A DNA stretch of 64,000 nucleotides. Source: Pedomonas mirosovicensis. Its GTDB lineage: Bacteria; Pseudomonadota; Alphaproteobacteria; Sphingomonadales; Sphingomonadaceae. The first letter of the stretch is position 1; every line of letters starts with the position of its first letter. Shown piece after piece: positions 46,686-54,628 of this stretch. The notes beneath the pieces were generated by a model. The model was not told where the DNA came from, ran no database searches, and worked only from the letters and a program-made list of their open reading frames with translations. The position numbers and the translations under genes are program-made. The DNA lies in NCBI RefSeq assembly GCF_022569295.1, contig NZ_JAKFIA010000002.1, positions 841,579 to 905,578 on the forward strand, written 5' to 3'.

Positions 46686-46861
46686 GGGGGACTTGTCCCC
46701 CATTCGTTTTATCGGGCCGTACCCGGTCGTACTGGCGCTACCTGCTGGATGCAGGGCGCGGCCCTATAATTCTCATTCTATTATTGGGGCGTATGTCAGG
46801 CGGCGCTGGAAGCGCCCCGCAAAACGAATGGGAGGTGCAGGAGGGACCGAGTCCCTCCTGC
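46686..46861. repeat. Paired inverted hairpin repeat, locus 3 of 3
   Basis: The left unit is GGGGGAC/GTCCCCC (46686-46701) followed by ATTCGTTTTATCGGG. The right unit, inverted, is AAAACGAATGGGAGGT then a perfect 11-bp hairpin GCAGGAGGGAC/GTCCCTCCTGC with loop CGA (46837-46861). The right hairpin is almost identical to the left one at locus 1 read on the other strand. It lies between convergent genes and probably also ends transcription. Confidence 0.75.
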
Positions 46862-46936
46862 AAAACGAAAAACACAGACAAAAAAGGCGGCGGGTTGAGA
46901 CAACCCACCGCCCGTTCAAACTTCAGGACGCAAACC

Positions 46937-47797
46937 TTATCCGCCGAAGCGCCCGCAGGGCAGGCCCCGCACGCCGGGATTCACCTCGAAGAGGCTGCCC
47001 GCGAGGGGCTCGTCGTCCTTGCCGACGGCGGCGGAGGTGACGAACATGCGCTCAAAGTTTTCGCCTGCGAACACCACGTTGGTGATCTGCGATGCCGGCA
47101 GGTGGATGGAGCGTTCCAGCGTGCCGTCGGCCGAGAAGCGGCTGACGCGGCCGCCGCCCCAGTGGGCGACCCAGAGGCCGCCTTCGCTGTCGACGGTCAT
47201 GCCGTCCGGGTAGCCCCAGTCTTCCTGGAATTCGATGAAGACGCTGCGCTCGTCAAGGCTTCCGTCGTCGTGGAGAGCAAAGCGGTAGATGCGGCGCAGT
47301 TCGGTATCGGTGTGGTAGAGCCACGTTTGGTCGGGCGACAGGGCCGGGCCATTGGCGACGGTGTAGCCATCGTCCATCTTATGGACGGAGAAGTCCGGGT
47401 CGAGGCGGTGGAAGGCCCCGGTCGGACGGTCCGCGTCCACGTGCATGGAGCCCGCCCAGATGCGGCCATGCCTGTCGGCCTTGGCGTCGTTCATCCGGTT
47501 GCCCGGCAGGTGCGGGTGCGGATTATGGATAGGCCGGATGGCAAGCGGCTCAAGCTCCAGCTCGACGAAACCGCTCTGGAACCCGGCGATGAAGCCGGGC
47601 TTGTTTTCCCGCTCGATCACCCAGCCCACCATCTCGGGCACGCTCCAGCTGGCGATGGCGCCGGTCCCGAAGGAGAGCCGGTGCACCGCCTTGCCGATGA
47701 TGTCCGTCCAGTAGACCGCGTTGTCCCGCGGGGACCAGTAGAGGCCTTCGCCCAACTGGTCCCGCACGTCGCGTTCGATGATGCGATAATCAGCCAT
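46937..47797 (-). CDS. SMP-30/gluconolactonase-family L-arabinolactonase
   Basis: It hydrolyses L-arabino-gamma-lactone to L-arabinonate. The six-bladed propeller has the metal-binding points of the family: Glu in QLGEGLYWSPRDNAVYWTD, Asn in RMNDAKADRHGRIWAGSM, Asn in YTVANGPALSPDQTWLYHTD and Asp in WGYPDGMTVDSEGGLWVAHW. It has 286 residues and an intact frame. The start at 47797 (MADYRII) is chosen; a TTG lies one codon upstream. It is downstream of the arabinonate dehydratase gene with a 29-base gap, hence one operon for two successive steps. There is no signal peptide. Confidence 0.92.
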   Translation of the reverse strand: MADYRIIERDVRDQLGEGLYWSPRDNAVYWTDIIGKAVHRLSFGTGAIASWSVPEMVGWVIERENKPGFIAGFQSGFVELELEPLAIRPIHNPHPHLPGNRMNDAKADRHGRIWAGSMHVDADRPTGAFHRLDPDFSVHKMDDGYTVANGPALSPDQTWLYHTDTELRRIYRFALHDDGSLDERSVFIEFQEDWGYPDGMTVDSEGGLWVAHWGGGRVSRFSADGTLERSIHLPASQITNVVFAGENFERMFVTSAAVGKDDEPLAGSLFEVNPGVRGLPCGRFGG

Positions 47798-47826
47798 CAA
47801 GCCCGCTCCCCTTCAGGCCGCGCCTT

Positions 47827-49631
47827 TTAGTGGTTGTGCCGCGGAACGCCGTGCTTCTGGGCGATCCGCTGGTACTTCACGGCAGGCTCAAGCACAGCGC
47901 CGGTTTCCATCTGGCCGATGGTCATGCGCTGGATTTCCTGCCACGGCGTCTGGCTTTCCGGATAGGGAAGCCGCCCTTGGCCTCCAGCTCGCGGCGGCGC
48001 TCCGCCAGTTCCTCGTCGCTGATAAGCACGTTGGCCGTGCCCTTGCGGAGGTCGATGCGAACCCGGTCGCCGGTCCGCAGCAAGGCAAGACCGCCGTTGG
48101 CCGCCGCTTCCGGCGAGGCATTGAGAATGGACGGCGAGCCGGATGTGCCGGACTGCCGGCCATCGCCCACGCACGGCAGCGAATGGATGCCCGCCTTGAT
48201 GAGATGCACCGGCGGGCGCATGTTCACCACCTCGGCCGCGCCGGGATAGCCGACCGGACCGGCGCCGCGCATGATGAGAATGGTGTTCTCGTCGATGCCG
48301 AGCGCGGGATCATCGATGCGGTGATGGTAGTCCTCCGGACCGTCGAACACCACGACCGGACCTTCGAAGGCATCCGGATCGTTCGGGTTGCTGAGGTAGC
48401 GCTTGCGGAATTCCTCCGAAATCACGCTCAGCTTCATGATGGCGCTGTCGAACAGATTGCCGCGCAGCACGGAGAAACCGGCGGATTCCTTCAGCGGACG
48501 CTCGAACGGACGGATCACCTTCTCGTCCTCGATCGTGGCGTCGCGGTAGTTCTCGCCAATGGTGCGGCCGTTGGCGGTGAGCGCGTTCTCGAACACCAGG
48601 CCCTGGCGCATCAGCTGGTTCATCACCGCCGGAACGCCGCCCGCGCGGTAGAAATCCTCACCCAGATATTCGCCTGCGGGCTGCAGGTTGACCAGCAGCG
48701 GGATATCGCGGCCGTAGGTCTGCCAGTCATCGATGGTCAGCTCGACATCCAGGTGGCGCGCCAGCGCGGCCAGGTGGATCGGCGCGTTGGTGGAGCCGCC
48801 AAGCGCCGCATTGGCGCGGATGGCATTAATGAAGGACTCGCGGGTCATGATGTCGGACGGCTTGCGGTCGGCCCGCACCATCTCGACGATCTGGAGGCCC
48901 GTGCGGTAGGCCGATTCCTGGCGGTCGCGCAGCGGCGCGGGAATGGCGGCCGAACCCGGCAGCGACATGCCCAGCACCTCGGCCAGCGAGTTCATGGTCG
49001 TTGCCGTGCCCATGGTGTTGCAGTAGCCGGTGGACGGAGCCGAGGACGCCACGAGCTTGATGAAGCCCTGGTAGTCGATCTCGCCGGCAGCGAGCAGTTC
49101 GCGCGCTTTCCACACGATGGTGCCCGAGCCGGTGCGCTCACCCTTATACCAGCCGTTCAGCATCGGGCCGACCGACAGGGCGATGGCCGGAATGTTGACG
49201 GTGGCCGCCGCCATGAGGCAGGCCGGGGTGGTCTTGTCGCAACCGATGGTCAGCACCACGCCGTCGAGCGGGTAGCCGAACAGCACCTCGACGAGGCCCA
49301 TGTAGGCCAGGTTGCGGTCGAGACCGGCGGTCGGACGCTTGCCGGTTTCCTGGATCGGATGGACCGGAAATTCGAAGGGAATGCCCCCCGCCTCGATGAT
49401 GCCGGCGCGAACGCGTTCCGCCAGGACCATGTGATGCCGGTTGCAGGGGCTGAGATCGCTACCCGTCTGCGCGATACCGATGATCGGCTTGCCGGACTGC
49501 AGTTCCTCCAGCGACAGGCCGTAGTTCATGTACCGCTCGAGATACAGCGCGGTCATGTCCGCATTGGACGGGTCATCGAACCAGGCGCGCGAGCGCAAAG
49601 GCTTGGAGGCGTTATTACGATCCTGGGACAT
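47827..49631 (-). CDS. L-arabinonate dehydratase, IlvD/Edd family
   Basis: This iron-sulphur dehydratase turns L-arabinonate into 2-keto-3-deoxy-L-arabinonate. Cluster cysteines are in [25 protein letters not shown] and [15 protein letters not shown]. Other landmarks are [26 protein letters not shown]-like [17 protein letters not shown] and [18 protein letters not shown]. The frame shifts at the G3 run 47965-47967 near the C-terminus; one added base restores [17 protein letters not shown] and a normal end GVPRHNH, 601 residues. The sugar-acid branch is inferred from the locus; IlvD itself is a close relative but lies in other contexts. A consensus operator copy is 114 bases upstream. Confidence 0.92.
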
Positions 49632-50033
49632 GATGCCTTCGTTTTTTCTAAGACGTTGAGAACTAAGATTGATGAGTCAAGAACGCCAACCAAATACCGT
49701 CAGCCAGCCCTCCCCGGCCGATCGCGACTTTGGCAACGTCGCTCATTAACTCAGACAATTACAGAACCATTGGGGATGTGCAAGTCCCAATCTCCTTGGA
49801 ATGCCTCGATTCATCCGGACTTATGCAACACGGCCGAACAGGCCGGGAAGATGCGCCTGGAAGATCGGCGCTACAGGCGGAATACGCTAATTCCGGAGGC
49901 GAAATCAACTCGCCGGCGCCGCGACTCGATTGGCTTGATATTAGCATCGACTGTCCGGCCCCAGCTCTGGAACCAGGCCGCATCTATCGCTGTTGGGGCA
50001 GAAGCCAACCCTGTTGTTTGATTGGGATGTCTC
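49632..50033. other. Divergent promoter region
   Basis: About 400 bases between the dehydratase and the outer-membrane barrel gene. It contains one consensus operator motif but no supported gene; the short frames present have no family-like sequence. Confidence 0.55.
49745..49759. promoter_or_regulatory. Locus operator motif upstream of the dehydratase operon
   Basis: ATTAACTCAGACAAT, identical to the consensus, 114 bases before the dehydratase start. Confidence 0.75.
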
Positions 50034-50954
50034 ATGGCCAGGATAGCGCTGAGCTTACCGCTCCTGCTGATGGCAGCGCCTGTCCCCGCTCAGCAACAGC
50101 AGCAGGGCCTGATGCCGGAAGCCGACGAGAAGCCATCAGAGATCATAGTGAAGGAGAAACCCACGCAGCGGCGGCAACCCGATCGCTTCAGCATCGATAC
50201 CGGCATGCGGGTGGCCGGCCAGTACATCTCGCGCGGGGTCGCCTTCTCCGAGGAGCCGAGCCTGCAGCCCTACGTGACGCTAACCATCGCCTTGCCGGAG
50301 CTGTCAGGCGGACCGTTTGAGGAAGTGCGCTGGTTCGTCGGCAACTGGAACAGCTTCCAGTTCGGCGGGCCGGGTCTTGGGCAGGAGAACAGAGGAACGC
50401 TGTCCGGCTGGTACGAGGCGGACCTTTACACTGGCGTCTCCGCCGAGCTGGCGCCGCGCTGGAGCATGTCCGCCGCCTATTACTATTACCACTCCCCCGC
50501 CCACTCCTTCCGGGGCTACAGCGATTTTGAGTGGATCGTGAGCTATGATGATACCGGCCAGTGGGAGGGGATCCTTCCCTTGAAGGATTTCACCCTCGCC
50601 CCCTCTCTGCGGATCACCCAGGAGGTGGGCCGGCCGGGCCGGGCGGATGCGCTCTATGTCCAGCCGTCGCTCACCGCCTCGCTCAACCTCGGCAGGGAAG
50701 ACAGGCCGGTCTGGTTCCGCATTCCGCTCGTCCTTGGGCTGTCAGACGACTATTACGACAGCGCCAACGGGGGAAAGGTCACCTTCGGCTATTTTCGCAC
50801 CGGCGTCACCATCGCCACGCCGGCGTTCGAACTGGCGGGGAACCCGTTCATGGTGGGCGGCGGCGTCGACATCTGGATGCTGAACGACAAGGTGGTGAAC
50901 GGCCTTAACGACAACGAGCTGGTCTGGCGTTTCGGCTTCCGCTGGTCGTTCTGA
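50034..50954 (+). CDS. Outer-membrane beta-barrel protein of unknown function
   Basis: A signal peptide (MARIALSLPLLLMAAPVPAQ) precedes a 306-residue protein of alternating aromatic strands: MRVAGQYISRGVAFSEEPSL, WSMSAAYYYYHSPAHSFRGY, VTFGYFRTGVTIATP, with a terminal phenylalanine in FGFRWSF as in outer-membrane barrels. The AGQYISRGVAFSEEPS start resembles the TIGR02001/TorF-like group seen in proteobacteria, whose role is not settled. The start at 50034 is preferred over a TTG at 50022. It is divergent from the arabinonate dehydratase and shares its intergenic region, so a sugar-induced porin is possible but unproven. Confidence 0.65.
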   Translation: MARIALSLPLLLMAAPVPAQQQQQGLMPEADEKPSEIIVKEKPTQRRQPDRFSIDTGMRVAGQYISRGVAFSEEPSLQPYVTLTIALPELSGGPFEEVRWFVGNWNSFQFGGPGLGQENRGTLSGWYEADLYTGVSAELAPRWSMSAAYYYYHSPAHSFRGYSDFEWIVSYDDTGQWEGILPLKDFTLAPSLRITQEVGRPGRADALYVQPSLTASLNLGREDRPVWFRIPLVLGLSDDYYDSANGGKVTFGYFRTGVTIATPAFELAGNPFMVGGGVDIWMLNDKVVNGLNDNELVWRFGFRWSF

Positions 50955-51011
50955 CAGACCGCAGCGTGGCGGCGCGTGGCACCGGACGGCCAGACATGTC
51001 GTTATTCCTCC

Positions 51012-52680
51012 ATGATCGGTCGTCTTGTCTTCTTCCGGCTGCCCGCCGCTGCCCGCTGGCGCGCCGTCCTGCCCGGCCTTGCCTTTCTTGCCTTTCTCCT
51101 GTGCCTGCCCGTGGCGCCGGCGATCTCCCAGGCGCTCACCGCCCCGGCCCCCGCCGAGGAGGAAGCGCCCGCCCCGGTCGATCCCTACGGCCGCGGCACG
51201 CCGGAGGAACCGTCGCCGGTTTCGTTGATGCCATCGCCAACCAGGACTACGAGCGCGCCAGCGTTTACCTGAACCTGGAGGATATTCCCCGCTCCCGTCG
51301 GCACAAGCGCGGGCAGGCGCTGGCCCGACAGCTCCAGACCCTTCTGGACAGGGGCGGCCAGTTCCTGCCCAGGGCAACGATCAGCAACACGGCGACCGGC
51401 CATCTGGATGACGAACTCGACCCCAAGGTCGATCAGGTGGGGACCATTCGGGGCGGCAAGGGTCGGTCCCTCTGCTGGTGGAACAGGTGGACAGCGAAAC
51501 CGGCCCCATCTGGGTCATCGCGGCCGAAACGCTGGATGCCGTGCCCGACCTTCTGGCCGAGGGTGAAAACTCAGATGCGGCGACGCTGCTTGAGCGATGG
51601 CTGCCCGAGCCGTTTCTCAAGACTGACGTTCTGGGCGCGCCCGTGGGTCACTGGCTGGCGCTGTTCGGCCTGACCCTGCTCTCCTACCTCGCCTCCTGGC
51701 TGTTGATCGCGATTGGCCTGCAGATCGATGCCTGGTGGTATCGACGGCGGCACAGGGAGGCGCGCTCCGTCTTCTCAACCCTTGCGCCGCCGCTGCGCCT
51801 GTGGATCGCGGCCGTTGCCGTCACCTTCATCGCGCCGCGCCTGGGCCTGTCCATCGTGGCGCGGGAACTGTTCGGCCGCGTCATCCAGGTGGTGGCCTGG
51901 ATCGCTTTCGCCTGGCTGGCCTGGCGGGTGATCGATGCGATCGGCGGCGTTATCATCCGGCGGTTGCAGCAGCGCGGCACCGGGCAGATCGCCTCCATCG
52001 CCGCCTTCATCCGCCGGCTCATCAAGGCGGTCATCGTCGTCATCGGCATCATCGCGATCTTCGATACGCTCGGCTACGACATGACGGCCGGTATCGCAGC
52101 CTTGGGTGTTGGCGGCCTGGCCCTGGCGCTGGGCGCGCAGAAGCTCATCGAGAACCTGGTGGCCAGCGTCACCATCCTTGCCGACCAGCCGGTGCGGGTG
52201 GGCGAGTTCTGCAAGGTGGGCGACACCATGGGTACCATCGAGGAACTGGGCATCCGCTCCACCAAGATCCGCACGCTCGACCAGACCCTCGTCGTCATTC
52301 CGAACAGCGATTTTGCCGCCAAGCAGATCGAGAACTACAGCCGCCGCGGCCAGTTCTGGTTCCACCCCATGATTAACCTGCACCAGGAGACCTCGCCGGA
52401 GCAGGTCCGCCTTCTCCTTGAGAGACTGCGAACGCTGCTGGCCAAGGACAGCCGGTTCCCCGAGCCGCCACGCGTGCGCCTGCTCGGCGTGGGAAATGAC
52501 CGGTTGCCGATCGAGATTTTCAGCTATGTGCTCGTGCCCGACTACGACGCCTTCCTCGCTGTGCAGGAGGAGGTGACGCTGCAAATTCTCGACCTCGTGG
52601 CGGAGCTTGGCCTGCGACTTGCCCCGCCCACCTTCAGCAGCCTGGGCCCGGCGCCGTCGTCGCGCCCACCCGCCGGCTGA
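51012..52680 (+). CDS. MscS-family mechanosensitive channel with periplasmic N-terminal domain
   Basis: A membrane channel thought to release solutes at osmotic downshock. A signal/anchor helix (PGLAFLAFLLCLPVAPAIS) is followed by a periplasmic domain (GTVAGFVDAIANQDYERASV, YLNLEDIPRSRRHKRGQAL), then helices and the MscS core: pore helix GIAALGVGGLALALGAQKLIE and the beta-domain RVGEFCKVGDTMGTIEELGI, IRTLDQTLVVIPNSDFAAK. Two frameshifts split it: near 51206 (one G or A missing in GGAGGAAC) and at the G3 run 51460-51462. Both repairs together give 556 residues. It appears unrelated to the sugar genes on either side. Confidence 0.85.
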
Positions 52681-52792
52681 CCCCAACGGCCATGGAACCA
52701 GCAGGAAGCGCATCCCTGATGACGGGCCTGGGCGGCGCAGCAGGGGGCCGGAGCGGCGCCGGAAATGCCCGCTTATCCTTCCCCCAAAGGAA

Positions 52793-52822
52793 AAGCCGGA
52801 GACCCGCGCGGACCTCCGGCTT
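52793..52822 (-). terminator. Hairpin terminator after the GH43-AbfB gene
   Basis: AAGCCGGAG (52793-52801) pairs with CTCCGGCTT (52814-52822). On the minus strand the stem is followed by TTCCTTT. It may also end the channel gene on the plus strand. Confidence 0.6.
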
Positions 52823-52869
52823 CCCTTGCGATGCCATGCCGCCCTGCGGCGGCGTTGCGGCGCGCCGCC

Positions 52870-54365
52870 TCAGCTGACGAGGAAGGTCGCGCCGGTCCGG
52901 TCCACGTCGCTGCTCACGGTTGCGACCCGAACACTATTGCCGGCAACGCGAAGATAATTGTCCGCGGCGCCCGCCGCCGCGAAGGAGACGCCCTTCGGAT
53001 CCGCCAGCCCCGCGACGCGGCGGAAGCTGCTCTGCTGGGCAAAGGCCGGGGTGCCGTCATTTTTGGCCACCACCAGCTCGCCCGTTTCCGTAAGGCGCAG
53101 GAACTGGCCCGGCGCGGTGACCGGCTCCAGCGACACCGTGCCGTCGCCGGCCAAGCCCGGCTTCTGGCGGAACTGGGTATCGGGCAGCGCGCCACCGTTG
53201 TCCGCCAGCAGCTTGCCGCCTTCGTGGCGCAGGTAAACGCCCTGACGGCCTGCGGGCGAGAAGCGGTCCGGCACCTCGCCGTTGCCGACGGGGATGCCGA
53301 AATCCGGCGTGCCGTCCGGCCGGTAGTACAGGCGCTGCACGCGGGTGTGGCGGTTGGGATCATAGAGCGGATCGCCCTCGATCTCCTTGTAATCGCGGCC
53401 GTGGTAGACGAGGACGTCGCGGCCCTCTTCGTCCACGGTGAAGCTGTTGTGGCCGGGGCCGTAGACCTTGGTCAGCTCGGAGGTGACGAACACCGGCTCC
53501 GGCGACTTGGTCCAGGAGGCTGCCGACATCAGGTCCGCGTTCTCGTCCGCCGTCAGCAGGCCAAGGCAGTAGCGGGGTCGGTGGCGCTGGCCGAATAGGT
53601 GAGGAACACCTTGCCGTTGCGGGCGAGGAAGGCCGGAGCCTCGGCCACCTTGAAGCCCCGGATTTCCCACGGCAGCGTCGGCACGGTGAGACGCAGCGGC
53701 TCGGCCCCAAGGGTGGTCGGCGTTTTCAGCGGGGCGAGATAGAGGTTGCTGTTGGTGTCGATGCCCGGCTCACGCTGCGCCCAGCAGATGTAGCGCACGC
53801 CCTTGTGCTCGAAAACGGTCGAGTCGAGGTTGAAGCTGTCCCACGGGGTCTCAAGCTCACCCAGCACCGACCACTCGCCCTTGAACGCATCGCCCGAGGG
53901 GCCCTGCAGCACATAGGTGCGGATTTCGAACACGTCGCCGGGGCGCTGGCCCGCATTGCCCGCGGCGAAGTACATGTACCAGCGGCCGTCGATCTCGTGC
54001 AGCTCCGGCGCCCAGATGTGGCCGCCCATCTTGCCTTCCGTCGGGCGATGCCAGACCACCACTTCCTCTGCCGTTCCCAGCCCCGCGAGGGTGGGCGAGC
54101 GGCGGATGATGAGGCGGTCGTACTCCGGCACGGAGGCGGTCATGTAATAATTGCCGTCGGTGTGACGGAAGATCTGCGCGTCGGCCCGCTGCTGCACCAG
54201 CGGATTGATGGGCGTGGGAGCCTTCTGGGTCATGCCGTCGCCGCCTTTCTTGCCGTTACCCTGTTCTTCGGACGAGCCTCGACCGCCGCCGCTGCAGGCG
54301 GCAAGGGTGGTGGCAGCCGCAGCCGCGACAAAGGCGCGTCGTGACATCAGATACTTAGCAATCAT
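52870..54365 (-). CDS. GH43 exo-type arabinofuranosidase with C-terminal AbfB (CBM42) domain
   Basis: The N-terminus combines twin arginines and a lipobox (MSRRAFVAAAAATTLAACSG), so a surface lipoprotein. The propeller domain has base Asp in NPLVQQRADAQIFRHTDGNY, GGHIWAPELHEIDGRWYMYF and acid Glu in KVAEAPAFLARNGKVFLTY. The last 90 residues (SSFRRVAGLADPKGVSFAAA, then NYLRVAGNSVRV) look like an arabinose-binding AbfB/CBM42 module. The same order occurs, from memory, in Streptomyces exo-1,5-alpha-L-arabinofuranosidase. The frame shifts at the G4 run 53574-53577; adding one base reads SATDPRYCLGLLTADEN and gives 498 residues. AGGA precedes the ATG at 54365. A locus operator copy is about 42 bases upstream. 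Confidence 0.88.
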
Positions 54366-54406
54366 GAAAATCCTGTCCCCAAAGCGTTTGCGGGCTTCGC
54401 CCTATT

Positions 54407-54422
54407 TATTACTCAGACAATT
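54407..54422. promoter_or_regulatory. Locus operator motif upstream of GH43-AbfB
   Basis: TATTACTCAGACAATT, matching the consensus core ACTCAGACAAT exactly, 42 bases before the gene start. Confidence 0.72.
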
Positions 54423-54568
54423 GCAAAAGCTTGGGAGCAGTTCAAGCCGAAATCGGTCGGCTTCAGGTTTGGGCGGGGCGCTATCGCAGCCAGGGCCTGC
54501 GCCCGCAAGGTGATTCAGCCCATGGCCAAATGGCGCGCCTGAAGGCGCGAACCCAGGAACTTGCCGCA

Positions 54569-54604
54569 TAAAAAAAGACCGGCCCGCTGGGAAGCGGGCC
54601 GGTC
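54569..54604 (-). terminator. Strong terminator after the second locus TonB receptor
   Basis: On the minus strand GACCGGCCCGCT and AGCGGGCCGGTC form a perfect 12-bp stem with a 4-base loop (54577-54604), followed by T7. It lies 24 bases after the receptor stop. Confidence 0.92.
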
Positions 54605-54628
54605 CAGGCTGGACACGTGTGTGTGTTT

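Noticed and set aside
49730..50320. A plus-strand frame of 196 codons across the divergent promoter
   Set aside because: It overlaps the signal peptide and start of the barrel protein in another frame and contains the operator; it has no coding character.
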